A DNA stretch of 64,000 nt from Coffea arabica (Eukaryota > Streptophyta > Magnoliopsida > Gentianales > Rubiaceae). The position numbers were made by a program, and so were the translations under genes. The stretch covers positions 5,614,525 through 5,678,524 of the forward strand of contig NC_092330.1 of the NCBI RefSeq assembly GCF_036785885.1, in the 5' to 3' direction. The notes beneath the pieces were generated by a model that was not told the origin of the DNA, did no database searches, and worked only from the letters and a program-made list of their open reading frames with translations. Shown here in pieces: positions 36,901 to 48,935 of the stretch. Positions within the stretch are counted from its first letter, which is position 1; each line of letters opens with the position of its first letter.

Positions 36901-37441
36901 CGCAACGGATCTTCTGTACCACACCCTGTCTCACATCCTGTCCCATTCCTTAGAATCTCGCCAAGTGTCCCTTAATAAATCAAACCCTCAAACAACCCAA
37001 CTCGAACCATATTAAGTTAATTAATCGATTAACCGGGCGAAGAAACTTAATCCCTTTAACCATTATAACCAAAACCAAGAAAAATAAAAACTCTTTAATC
37101 AAAATCACAGTTTATCAACGAAAAAAACCCTAAAATATTAAAAAACCTCTGTCCTCTCTTCATCATCTTCACCGTACTCTTACGGTTGTTTCAGCCTCTG
37201 CTTCACTGACGACTCTTCTTCTTCCTCCTTCGGATTCCTCAAAATCCATTTCCCTTTTCCCCCCTCCAACCCATCGATGGAATTCCAACGGCTTTTTCAA
37301 AATTGTCACCTGCGCTCCGCCGAAGCATGGCATTCACTCCACTGAAGCAATTGAAACTAGTATCGGGTATCAAGATGCTATCTTTATCTTTTGCCTTTCT
37401 AGAAAATCCAGATTGCTTTTTAGTGCCTATTGGACGAGTTT
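36901..37441 (+). repeat. MULE left terminal inverted repeat
   Basis: 541 bp, matching 39777-40317 as reverse complement to just past GCCTATTG(G/A)ACGAGTTT. Confidence 0.93.
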
Positions 37442-37751
37442 CAAGCATGGCATTTTGAGTGGCCTTCTCTGCTAGGAATAATTTTCTTTGTTTGAGTTTT
37501 ATTTAGTGGGTAATTGACCAGAATTATCTGAAACTGATGCATGGTATAATATTGGACCCGAACGAGAGACCTCTGCTCTTTCTCTCCATCCTTTTTTTTT
37601 AACTCATTTTTTGTGTCATTCATGTTAAAGGTACTCCGAAAACTTGTTCTCTGATTCTAAACAACTCGGGACCAATCTCGTATTTGACTGTTGACACCAA
37701 ATTGTATATATAATCCATATAACAATGCTGAAATTCCCAAAATATGTCCAT

Positions 37752-38543
37752 AAACCAGGCCCTGTACACCTTTGCACCCTTCTCTTTAGCACATTGAGCC
37801 ATCCAACTCACAGTCTGGCTCCCATGGTCAAACATATTCAACAGCCTCTTGTTCGAATGGGAAGGATAAGATTCAGCAACAATTTAAATGCAGATCCTCT
37901 ACTAATAGTAAAAACAAGTACAAACTCATTCTCAAGAATGTTCAAGTAATCCATAATTTTGGTTTTAATATCATGCTCCACAGTACCTTCCTCTGCACAC
38001 CAATGAAGTACATGATTGCTCAAATTTGCAGTAATTTCCTTTAAGCTAAATATAGATGAATCCCAATACTGTAGCGTTTGAAAACAAGAAAACAACCCGT
38101 ACAAAGTCAATTCTCAAATGGTCAATTGTTTCTCAACATTGGAACTTTGGGTACAAAGTCAAGAACCAACAAGAAGGCTTCATTAAAGCCAGGAATGGAT
38201 TCTTCAATGCAAAATGTCCTTTCAGACAAAAGAGTAGTTGCCCTCAAGAATTCCTTCTGGGCATTAAGCCTTGCAAGAGATATTGACCTTCCCAAGCAGC
38301 CATCTTGATTCAAAGACTCAGAGTGAATTTCATGTGTTTTTACGAAGTGACCCATCTTCAGAAGCCTCCTCGAGAGCCTCCCTTAGTTTGTTCTCCGGCG
38401 AATTCTTGAGAGTTGATGGCTCTGCCTTACCCCACTCCTCCTCCTCCTCCTCCTCCACGCAAGAACCTTTTCCTCTCCTGCTCTTCTTGTCCATCATCAA
38501 GGTTGCACAGAATGATATAGGCTTCCATAGTCTCAGATGCAGT
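37752..38543 (-). pseudogene. Captured N-terminal fragment of MOCOS-like PLP-dependent transferase
   Basis: Minus-strand pieces in three frames match the plant family annotated as pyridoxal-phosphate-dependent transferase / molybdenum cofactor sulfurase-like (the Arabidopsis At2g23520/At4g37100/At5g66950 group). In order: [120 protein letters not shown], and NMFDHGSQTVSWMAQ.AKEKGAKVY.AWF, where similarity stops. The start codon position reads CTG instead of ATG (38540-38542). At least three frameshifts, a deletion around 38110 and a GGA-repeat expansion (about 38435-38455) break it. Family identity is from remembered similarity of these motifs and is strong. The fragment lacks most of the PLP-binding domain and cannot be active. 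Confidence 0.88.
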
Positions 38544-38572
38544 AACACGAATCAGTTCCAGTTGACTGCAAA

Positions 38573-38912
38573 AACCTATCATCATATCAGATACCCCTGC
38601 AGTATTAGGGAAAAAGTTACAAGCTTTACATGATTGAAGCTTCATTATGCATAACATTCTGCAAATAAGAGATTACAATTATCTAAGTTACATAATTTTC
38701 ATAAACATTGAACTTTGTAAACAGTAACAATGAAGTGAATGAATACATAAACCCTGTAACTAGTCACACTAATGCATGTCAAGATGGCACCTCTATCCAT
38801 ATAGACCAAAACCAGAAAACCATTTGAGAAAACAGTGATCACACATGTTTCTTGGCTTTAATTCATAGTTACAGAATAAAAAAAAGAGCTTTTTTTTTGA
38901 GAAGCACTTACC
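38573..38912 (-). other. Probable captured 5' UTR intron
   Basis: Upstream of the captured coding start, a donor AAAG/GTAAGTGC (at about 38912) and an acceptor TTTTTGCAG (at about 38573) define a plausible 340-bp intron that ends about 30 bp before the former start codon. Its presence indicates genomic DNA was captured rather than a spliced mRNA copy. Splice use is inferred only from motif match. Confidence 0.5.
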
Positions 38913-39776
38913 TTTAGGCCTTATCAGGTTTTAGATGATCTCATCTGCCAAAGACAGAGATAGATTTCCCAAATGAAACCAGCAGGTTGACCAATAATAC
39001 TACTACGACTAATCAAGATTATGAATCAAAGACCATCCATTCATTGTTGATCAATAATACTACGACTAATCTAAGATTATGAATCAGCATTTGATAAAAA
39101 TTTCAACTCATGGACTAATTATCAAATGCATCAAATAAAATTGCGACACGAAAGAGTAGAAGGGAGACAAGGATCGCATGTGCCAGCACAAAAAAGTAAC
39201 CACCATGCAAACTTTAACATATTTTCTAACTACTAATTACAAGCCTACAGGTAGTCCTAATAAACAAAATCAAACGTATAAAACGCAAAACACCCTCCTA
39301 ATAAATATGGGCTCAACCAAGTCAGACTTTTACCTTATAGTTTGATTCATCTTCCTCTTAGGCATTTGATCGAACAGCTGGTGAGCTTCGTCCAGTACAT
39401 ACCGAATTTTCAGAAAATTTAACAGATGAAACATTTGGAGTGGAAGCTGCAAATTAGAAGAAAAATTCCCTTAATCAGCAAAAGATAAAGGCAAACTTGT
39501 TACCCTCTAGTTTCATCATCTACACCTAAGTTCCAAAACACTAAAACAGAGACACTAGAGAATATAACCAATTTCTTACTACTACACACATGCAGTTGAG
39601 GATATAGCAAAACTAATTCAAATGTGTGTATCTATACCAATTTGAAGTTGAAAACTAGATCAAGTGCCTAAGCTAAGCAAATTACATCAAATTGGCCTGC
39701 GTAGCTAGAAAGAAAAAAAAGCAACACAAAAAAAAAAAAAAACCGCAACCGAGAGAACAAAAAATGAAACCGCAAT

Positions 39777-40317
39777 AAACTCGTTCAATAGGCACTAAAA
39801 AGCAATCTGGATTTTCTAGAAAGGCAAAAGATAAAGATAGCATCTTGATACCCGATACTAGTTTCAATTGCTTCAGTGGAGTGAATGCCATGCTTCGGCG
39901 GAGCGCAGGTGACAATTTTGAAAAAGCCGTTGGAATTCCATCGATGGGTTGGAGGGGGGAAAAGGGAAATGGATTTTGAGGAATCCGAAGGAGGAAGAAG
40001 AAGAGTCGTCAGTGAAGCAGAGGCTGAAACAACCGTAAGAGTACGGTGAAGATGATGAAGAGAGGACAGAGGTTTTTTAATATTTTAGGGTTTTTTTCGT
40101 TGATAAACTGTGATTTTGATTAAAGAGTTTTTATTTTTCTTGATTTTGGTTATAATGGTTAAAGGGATTAAGTTTCTTCGCCCGGTTAATCGATTAATTA
40201 ACTTAATATGGTTCGAGTTGGATTGTTTGAGGATTTGGTTTATTAAGGGACACTTGGCGAGATTCTAAGGAATGGGACAGGATGTGAGACAGGGTGTGGT
40301 ACAGAAGATCCGTTGCG
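39777..40317 (-). repeat. MULE right terminal inverted repeat
   Basis: Reverse complement of 36901-37441, ending GATCCGTTGCG. Confidence 0.93.
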
Positions 40318-40803
40318 AAAACCAACCCTTATATACCATCTTTCACCTCCCAAAAACCCTTTCTCACCCCCATGTATACGGCTACATATTGCCCTTTTGT
40401 ACTCTTGTGTGTCTTTGTGTAGTATGCTAACCCACCTATTTATAGATAACATTATTTAGCCAAAACTCAAATAACAATAGGAAGTCAATTCTAATTCCTA
40501 GACTTATACAAAATAGGAAATAACTTCTAATTCTAAACAAAATAGAAAATTCCTTGACTACTACTTCAAGTAACTAAAACCAATTAGAAAACTAGTTACT
40601 TTTACACAAAATAAAAACCTACCTAAAAAAATTAAGCCAATATCCTAACAGTTAATACTTTTGAATCCAATGCAACCTATAAGTTTTTCAATTAATCCGT
40701 AAGTACAAGCCTAAGATTTTAAAATTACACCTGTCATCCTTTTTCTTCACTTGGTTAAATGAGAAAATGCCCAAAGAATGGAAAATTGAGAGCGACAGTG
40801 CAC

Positions 40804-42189
40804 CAATGTTTTTAAACTCGGACCGGTCAGTGAACCGGAGAGGTGGCCGGTTCGCGGCCCGACCGGTCGAACCGGCCGGTTCAAAGGTTCACTGTTTTTT
40901 TTTTTTTTTTTTTAGTGTTAAGTACTAAGCAGGTTTCATTCTACATTTGAACTTTACCAACATAACTTAATTTAAGTTACGATAATAATAAATTTTCTAA
41001 AAGTTATACACAAAACATGGAATGATAAATATAATTAAAATATCATAATTCACCACAAGTTTTCATAAATTCATTATAAACATAAATAGATACAATCCAA
41101 ATGTGCACCAATTATCACAAATAAAAACACAAAAAATAAATAAATTAAATATTGAAATTCTTTTACAACCCTTAAAAAAATCCATAAAAGAGTTCAAGTT
41201 AAGACAAACTATTTGAATAGCAAACTTTTATCAGTGGCATGAAAAGCAACCACACCACCTTCACAATTTCATCAACTTAAGCTGAAAAAGTTAAAATTTT
41301 ATTATAAAAATATAAATATAATTGCTCAAACTAAAAAAAAACTAAAAATTTTTGAAAAACAAATATACAGTTAAACACATAAAAAATTAATTGCTACTAA
41401 ACATTACTAATTAACATGTTATATTAAATTCAATGATCCTATGCCATTAATTATTTTAAATTCAATTATCAATAGCTTCGATTATGTGCCAACTACCATA
41501 TTTTTGACCAACCCAATGTTATTATTTGTAATTCCTACCCAATTCCTACACGGATGTGCACTACTTTTGCAAAAATTTCATCCTTAATTAATCGAATAAA
41601 AATAAAACAAAAATGAGGGAAACATATGAAAATTGAGGGGAAAAAGAAGAAAATGCAAAAAATCAACTAAAGATAATAATATAGAAAAAAAAACCTTGAA
41701 AAGAAAAAAATTAAACTTACTAAAATGCTGGAAAACAAGAAAAGTTGAAATTTTCAACTTGTTTACAATCTGCTAAAGATAATAACCTGATAATAATGGT
41801 GAAGACTTGAGAAAATCTTGTTGTGGATATTTGGGTTAAAAATGGTTAAGAAGAAAAAATTGAAAAAAAAAATAATAGAAGAACTTGATGTTTTAATATA
41901 TGTTTTAGTCAAGTAGAATTCTCAACAAACTTAAGTATAGTCTAGCGGTAAGATTGTCATATTTAAACTTGGAGACCCAGGTTTGAATCTTAGCTACACC
42001 ATTCTTGATATTTTGTTGAAGAATTTAAAAAACCGCCGGTTCGCAGTTCTTAACGGTTTGCACGGTTCGTCCGGGTTTCAACGGTTCTCCATGAAATTCC
42101 GGCTTTAGCATTAGACCGGACCGGTGACATGGCCGGTTCGCGGTCCAACCGGTCGAACCGGCCGGTCCGGTCCGGTTCTAAAAACATTG
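40804..42189. mobile_element. Non-autonomous hAT-like transposon, 1.39 kb
   Basis: The ends are CAATGTTTTTAAAC... and ...GTTCTAAAAACATTG, with an 8-bp target duplication CAGTGCAC (40796-40803 and 42190-42197). The terminal ~80 bp on each side are rich in ACCGG/CCGGTT words (GACCGGTCGAACCGGCCGG), forming a GC-rich inverted structure around an AT-rich core. No transposase frame is present. Confidence 0.9.
41930..41998 (+). other. tRNA-like (A box/B box) segment inside hAT element
   Basis: TATAGTCTAGCGGTAAG (41936-41952) resembles a Pol III A box and GGTTTGAATCT (41980-41990) a B box, at tRNA-like spacing, followed by TAGCTACACC. The segment does not close into a full cloverleaf by eye, so a decayed tRNA or tRNA-derived SINE head is more likely than a working tRNA gene. 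Confidence 0.45.
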
Positions 42190-42197
42190 CAGTGCAC

Positions 42198-45100
42198 TCT
42201 TGTGACCCGGGTAGCAAATGTATGCACAATATTTTTGTAAGCACTAGTACAGTTCATGCTTTCTCTTGTGATTTTTGGTCACCTAATACAATTCTTTTTT
42301 AATCTATTGCACTCACTTACATATATTACCGCTTTTTAGTTACATATTTTCCAACTTTTAATTTGAATTTTTCAAAATGCAAATACTTGGAACCCCACTT
42401 AACCTGCTCAAAAGGCACTTATTAGACAAGCCCTTGCCTATTCGTCATGCAACATATATTCACTCACCATATTTTAAAATGTAGAAGGAAGAATATTAAT
42501 GTCAATTAATGTATTAATAGCTATGTTTACAAATTTAATTCCTACTAGTAATTCCTATTTAGCACAAAAATTCATATTGCCAACCTCTAAAATGGAAATG
42601 AATAATTGGCTGCCTAATACATATGCAGTCTATATAGCTAGAATGGTAAGTTTTTATGACCAAATCTTACAATTTATAAGGAAATCTAGGCAATAAATGC
42701 TTTTCCCTACTTTCCATATTTTAATTGTCACCAAAAGACATGAAATGGCTTTGGAAGCAAGGTTATATAAAGAGCCATTTGTACAAGCTTCTATCTCCAT
42801 TCTTAAAATATTCAAAACCATACAAATGGAGACAAAGAAAGGCTTCTTTCCGGACTCAAACTACGATACGGAAGCAGAAGATGCAGAAGATGAAGAAGAT
42901 GAGTGTGAAAAGCAAAGATGGCGTGCAAATCGACTCTTGGATTCCATCTCAATCGAATTAATGAGCTACCAGATTCGAATGTGTACTCAACTCATCACTC
43001 TTTTTCCGTTTAGTTTTCTTGTTTGTGCCTTTGTTCTTTTCCCACTACTGGCAAGAATAAATTAGTAGTCGTCTTACAAACCCTTTTGAATCCATTATTT
43101 GCAGTGTTCTAAAGGGCTTGGATGGAGTGGCCCTTTGCGGCAGGTACAAAACATATGTGCCATACCAAACAAAGTTCTAGCAGCAATCAATTTTAAGTTC
43201 TAACCTTATAGACAATTACTTTTTTCTTATTTTTGTTCTTTAAAGTTCTCTTCTTTCTTGCAGGTATCTCAGGTGCCTTCCTCTTCTCAAGCAAAGGCCA
43301 CACGTCTTACCCATAAATAGATTCTTATGGGATCAAAGCCATTATTTCTAGAAAACGAGGAACAAATTCGCACTGGTGATGGAGGAAACATCTACGGTCT
43401 AGAATAGAAGTTTAAAACTCGAGGGAGGTAAAGCATTGTGGACAAGGAAAATTCGCACTTGAGAGTGAAGAAGAGGCGAATTCCAAGAAGCACTAAGAAT
43501 TCCATGTAAAATGACTAGTAAAAAGAGCAACAATCAAAGTCCAGAATTAGAAGCATCAATCAATTGTATATGCTAAAACATTTATGAACTTTGTAGAGAT
43601 AAAGTGATATCATATTACACATGTTCTGCTTGATTTACTTGAACCCTTTTATGATATGTAAATATTTATATTTAGTAAATCATATTTTTACTCTTATTAA
43701 TTTCTGACAAATATGCACATCCTTGTAAATTTTATTTCTAGCGAAAATGACTTGAGAAGAAGACAAAACGATTACCACACCAAAACTTATTATTGCAATG
43801 GCCCATGCAATGCAATAAAAGAATGTAAGTTGATAGGTTGGGTTTCTTTACATTAGAGTTTGTGTCACTTATATATTGGCTCACATTTGGTTAGATTCGA
43901 TTTTTAAATATTCAATTGTTCAAATTGTGCCATATTATCTCATCAAATAATGAGGCACGATATGGGTCATTTGATTTTTGAAAATCAGATCTATTCAAGT
44001 TTTCACTACAAAAGAAATCATTTTTTCCACACATCAAATCTGTGATAAAAAAAAACCTCCTAAACCATGGTAAAATGTATTTATCACAGATTTACTACAG
44101 TTTAATGGGTATCTTGTATACGGCCCTCATATATTAAATAAATACATTGTACATTATTTATAATATAACTAACATGGAGGAGCTGCCAACACAAGGAAGT
44201 CTCTTCGCTCAATGTATAAAGTTTGGGTATTGGATATTACGCGATTAAATAGACTATAGTCCATACTAGACAAAGTTGCAAGATTTTAAATCCTAAATTA
44301 ACTAATGTCTGAAATTTTAAATTAGTTTATGGTTAACTTTTGAAATTGTATCTCTCATAATTGTCGTAATTGTTCATTCAAAAACTTATATTACTATATA
44401 TTTTATCATTTTATTACTATATATCTTATCATTTAGTAATGTTTAAAAAAATATGTTGCATTAGAACTTGTGAAATTGAAGATTCAGACAAGATATTTAG
44501 AACTTTTATTAACATCAGTCATGCAAATATAGAATTAGTTAAAGTATACAATGAACGTGGATCTATTCTCAATATATTTTGCAAAAGCTTAAAGTAATTT
44601 TTTCTATTTTTCATTTTTGTATTAATCATGTTCAAAACCTGCAAAAAAATTATGAATATATAAATCCAACCAAGACACAACAAATGCTAACGGAAAAGGA
44701 TGTCAAAGTTACGCATGTTTTGATATCCAGTCTAAATAGGCAATTACTTTCCATGTATTTTAACAATTTAAAATCTGTATGAACATGTCAGGGCAAATTG
44801 TTGTTGACTACTATAAATATGTTAACAGATAATTTTCATTGATACCTGAATTTAGTTTTTGAAAAGATGTTGATGTGTTTAAACATCAGTATTTTCATTT
44901 TCTATGATCTTAAGAATCATTAAAAAACAAAATCGCTTAAGCAACGTCGGACAAAGTTCTATAAAATTAAAATAGTTTTAGAATTGTAATCCTTCAATTT
45001 AGTAAACCATTGATAGCTGTGCTTTTCCGCAAGATTACGAACTACTTTGGGAAATAGTCATGGCTATTTCTTTATCGTTTTAATAACTATACTGGAAATT

Positions 45101-45439
45101 TAAAAGTGTACGTAGGAACCTCAATATACATGCAGATCTCAGTTATAATAACAGCAACGTGAATAATAATTTATATACTCCTTTTTACACGTTGATTCTT
45201 CATAAGGTTATCATGAATACATCAGCAGTGTACTAGCTATCATTTCATTAAAGGCATTTCATTGCCACTGAGAATATATGGAAATTTCTGTCTCATTCTA
45301 TTTGGCCTCTGAAGTGGTAGTTTCTAGTTTATTTGATGAATGAATTAACCCTTTTTACCAAAATCATTATCTTATTAATTTGCCTTCCCTTTTGTACAGG
45401 TAAGCTATGCATGAGCTTTACAATGATAATTCATCTATA
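42198..45439. other. AT-rich intergenic DNA, no recognised gene
   Basis: A plus-strand frame at 42697-43065 (122 codons) includes an acidic patch (DTEAEDAEDEEDECEK) and a hydrophobic C-terminus (FPFSFLVCAFVLFPLL). I see no homologue, and coding status is doubtful. Near 44005 an isolated CACTACAAAAGAAAT resembles a CACTA end without a visible partner. The rest is featureless AT-rich sequence. Confidence 0.3.
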
Positions 45440-46720
45440 ATCTGTAATAAAGGTTCATCCTTATGTAATGCAACTAAACCATTATATACTGAATACTAAA
45501 CCATACCTACTCTCGTAGTTATGATATTAATTACAAGTTTATTTCTTCTATAAAAATACATGGAATAAGTCACTAAAACCACAAAGGTACATCTCTATTC
45601 TCATGAGTGTAACTCCCAAGGTTTAGCACTTCTTTGAACTAGTGTCAAATTGCAATTCTCATTACAAACTTTACATCTTAAGATTATTACAATGAATGAC
45701 CAGTTAATCATGATTAGATAAACAAAAGTATCAAATAACTTGCTCAAAAATATAACTCAAATGACCATGAAAAGATCACATAATAATCATAGAAGTTCAT
45801 CCACACCTAGGTATAAAAACTAGTAAAACATGAAAGACATGAAAACAAGGTCCAAACTTATATTATAACCAAACATTAGAATCAATACAAGAAATAAAAT
45901 GACAGGAGAAATGTTGCCCTTGTCGCATGAGTTCCAAACTCTTCATCTTCATCCTCAACTTTATCTATGCTTAATTAAATACAAGATTTGGATGAAACAA
46001 GCTATACTAATCTGCCCTAACTAATGAATTAAGAAAATTCCAATGAAAGACTACATTTTTGTGTAGTTTCTCTAGACTTCAAAGTTATGAAAAATGTTCT
46101 CCACGACCTCTATTTATAGATGAATTAAACTCCAATCAATCATGTTAAAGTTATGCAAATTGTGTCTTAAGATTTCCAAAAGTTGTTTTTCCAAATTTCC
46201 AAGGTGCTTCTTGCACTTTCCAGTTGAAATCCATTGAAAAAATTGGTCCAAAAATAGTAGGAAAGAGCTACAAGTTGAAGTGCAACTGGTTCCAATTGTA
46301 AAGCAGCTAAAATATGAATACGCAGGTTCAAAACGTGGGTCAATGTCATGTATTGGGTCGCATTTTGTCCTCCCCTATAGGTTTGCACCTTTTTAATCAA
46401 TTTTCAATATTGCTCTATTTTTATATCAAATTCAATTGATATTTTTTCAATGATAGAGGCTAAAGTAGCTCTTGTACAAAGCATAAAATTGTAGTCCTTT
46501 CTATTAGCCTTCAATGCATTAAGAATCATCTAATTTGGAGTTCTATATACTGATAAATAACTAAAATACCTTTGACTGGTCAATCCCCTATTTTATCTTT
46601 CGACAAAAAAGAAATGCATGACATATTTGACTTTTTGACTAGAAAAACTCATGAATTGGATTTCGATATTTGCATACGAAATGTACCCTATGTCTTAGTT
46701 TCAAAATGGTTTAAGAATCA

Positions 46721-47216
46721 TTTTTTTTTAGTAACGTGCTTTTAGTGCCCAATCAGAAGCTTACAAGCCGAGACCAGGACCGGTCATCAAAACGATCCTT
46801 TGATAAGTCTAATGGAAGGAAGGCCTAGCATATTCAACCAAACTTCCCCCCTTGCTAGCTGCGGAAGAGAACAGAGTTGGTGATACACCCTTACATGATC
46901 TTGCGAATGCAAGATACCTACATTAGCTAAGATGTCAGCCACTTTATTGGCCTCCCTAAAACAATGCGAAAAGTGTGCAGGATCCGCAACTAGTTGCCAT
47001 ATTTGGTGTACCTCTTTTCGAATGAGCCATGGACACTGGAACCTCCGTTGTAATATACCCACTAGAACCAGCGAATCTTTCTGCACTTGCACCTGCACAA
47101 AGCCTTGCTGGAAGCATATGCGAAGCCCCGTTAACAGTGCTAATGCTTCAGCGCGCAAGCTTGTATTGACCCCTAGGGAGACTGAGAATGCCACTAACAC
47201 CTGCCCATTTGAATCA
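46721..47216 (-). mobile_element. 5'-truncated L1 LINE with intact target duplication
   Basis: A T-run (46721-46729, the A-tail on the minus strand) is followed by 3' UTR and RNase H coding sequence. The flanks GTTTAAGAATCATTT (46709-46723 and 47217-47231) are a 15-bp target duplication, overlapping the tail. Confidence 0.92.
46787..47216 (-). pseudogene. LINE ORF2 RNase H fragment
   Basis: Open from the truncation (DSNGQVLVAFSVSLG) to the stop at 46787. It contains SLRAEALALLTGL, VQKDSLVLVGILQRR and CFREANKVADILANVG, which are the Glu, Asp and His/Asp regions of the RNase H domain at the C-terminus of plant L1 ORF2. The first catalytic Asp is lost to truncation. There are no internal stops. 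It closely resembles, but is not identical to, the fragments at 27418 and 48936. Confidence 0.88.
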
Positions 47217-48935
47217 GTTTAAGAATCATTTCAATTTAATGCGTGTAACTCAAGTTATAGCAAAAATATTGGAAGGTGTCAAAACTATCAAACATTTCTT
47301 CTTTACAAATATCGAAAAGTTTATAATCTAGTCTTAGGAATTCTTGGATTTTATCTTCCTTTTCTTTTTCTTTTTATCTTTCAAAATAAAAAAAGGCCAT
47401 TGGTCCTTTGTAAATAGTTTCATTTTCATGCCTATGCAAGTGCTCATTTTATATTATCTAAACATGCTTTATGAGAAGTGTCCATTTTATCTAATAGTTT
47501 GTGTATATTTTAGTTTATTTATAGTTAATTTTGAGCTCCTAAGACAATGTGAGTGACCATTTTGACAATATTTGATGTTCTTGAATAGCTTTGAGAAGAC
47601 TTGTAAATTAACTACATTTTATTTGTTAAAGTTTATCATTTTTGGAAGGGATGAAAGAGCAAAGACAATCCAAGGCTGGTTACAAAAAGTCATCACCAGA
47701 TTGGATGAGAGTATGTGGGGTTGGACAATAAATTTCGAGTCTAATACCAAACTAGATGCTTGTCAAAAGGCTTTGTAAGAGAAAGGGTGTTGAGCACTAT
47801 ACAGTGTTGTATATAGGGAGTCAAGCCAGATAATCGTCAAAAAATTTTTGAAGAAGAGTATTTAGTAGTATATGACGCTGGATAGTGAAATTCGCTTTAG
47901 ATACTGCATTGGATACATGAGCAGGAAAAATCTATAACTTGCATTGTTTTTCATCCTTCTTTTTTGTAGTGTCAATAACATTTTGGCAGCTATTTTTTGG
48001 GTCCAAGACATCAACTTTTGTCAATTTTATGTCATTTCATTGCACCTTTTTGACTCTTTAAGACAAAATGAAACTTCTTGTGGAAGATTGGAGAAGTCTT
48101 GAAGATTATAAATAGAGAAGCCTTTAGTTTTAGAAGGAGTTTTTGAGCTTTTAGTTTTTAGTTAGTTTTAGAGAGAGAGAGAACTTTGGAGCAAAAGAGA
48201 GAAACAAAAGGTCATTGGTCCTAAGACTTTGGAGAAGTTTTGCCCTTTGAGGCAAGACACACACCCACAACATTTATAGCTTTCTTTTTCATTTTTATTA
48301 GTTTATAGGATTAGTTTAAAACATGTGTTGTGCATCCACTCTTGTATTGGCTCAATAAGGAGGCCAATGGAGAGGCTCAAGAATCTCTAGTGACAAGGGT
48401 TTTTCTTCTCGCCATCTCTTTATCTTGTATTGGATTTTGAATTTTGTTAACACAAGTTTTGGATATTATGTTTGTAATATTGTTTTAAAGTTATGTCTTG
48501 GATATTTGGTTGAACTATTATTGATTGCTATGTGTTGATCTCTTGATCATTACAGGCTATTATCTTAATTGAGTTATTTAGCACTTTTGATCTCAAAATC
48601 ATGATTAATTGGCCATTGATTGTGATAATTTCACGGTATTCGATTTGCAATGAAAATTGAAAATTGACATTAGTTCATGAAAGTATTAAACTTAGGGAGT
48701 GCACCCACCAAAGTAGAGGTGCACCTTTGTGGCTTGTTTTGTAATAATTTCATAGAAGTAAATGATTTTATAATTGATTTCATAGAAGTAAATGATTTTA
48801 TAATTGATTTCATAACCACAAAAGTAGGTATGGATTAGATAATGGGTATCATGTACATATGGAAATTACATCATGGCTTAGCCATGTTTTCGTACTAATT
48901 TAGTTGGGAAGTTCTATTAGCATGAGTAGAAGGGG

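Larger units (their letters stand above)
36901..40317. mobile_element. Pack-MULE (Mutator-like) with captured MOCOS-like gene fragment
   Basis: The 541-bp terminal inverted repeats (36901-37441 and 39777-40317) begin CGCAACGGATCTTCTG and are almost perfectly complementary. The 9-bp target duplication AAAACCAAC (36892-36900 and 40318-40326) and long TIRs are diagnostic of Mutator-like elements. There is no transposase. The interior carries the start of a host gene (minus strand, 37752-38543) with probable 5' UTR intron sequence upstream. It inserted into the 5' LTR of a small Copia-like element; removing it and one duplication restores the LTR. High TIR identity suggests recent activity. Confidence 0.95.
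35376..40650 (-). mobile_element. Small Copia-like non-autonomous LTR element with MULE in its 5' LTR
   Basis: The left LTR is 35376-35887 (512 bp). The right LTR is 36690-40650, about 535 bp once the nested MULE and its duplication are removed. On the plus strand the right LTR begins TGTTAGGATCC and both end ATATCCTAACA. A tRNA-Met primer site (CTCTGATACCA on plus, 36678-36688) abuts the right LTR, so the element runs on the minus strand. A purine-rich AAGGTGGAGATT abuts the left LTR. The interior is only about 800 bp with no ORF, as in SMART/TRIM-like or internally deleted elements. The flanks TTTAA (35371-35375) and GTTAA (40651-40655) fit a 5-bp target duplication with one mismatch. Confidence 0.85.
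45440..47300 (-). repeat. Old, diverged LTR of the TGATAA...CGTCA family
   Basis: Aligns in order with the LTR at 1854-3739 (for example CACAAAGGTACATCTC, GAGTGTAACTCCC, GAATTGGATTTCGATATTTGCATACGA, less its final bases), but with many changes. Boundaries are approximate. It is interrupted by a LINE at 46721-47216. Confidence 0.6.

Noticed and set aside
38271..38633. 120-codon plus-strand frame in the MULE
   Set aside because: It is antisense to the captured MOCOS-like coding sequence, including the Ser run opposite the Glu/Gly repeat.
41930..41998. Functional tRNA gene
   Set aside because: A- and B-box-like words are present, but I cannot pair the acceptor and anticodon stems.
42697..43065. 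122-codon frame as a host gene
   Set aside because: No recognisable domain, no clear promoter or splice context; kept only as a remark in the regional entry.
44003..44095. CACTACAAAAGAAATC and a nearby ATCACAGATTTACTACAG as a small CACTA/MITE
   Set aside because: The inverted similarity is short and imperfect and no target duplication could be shown.
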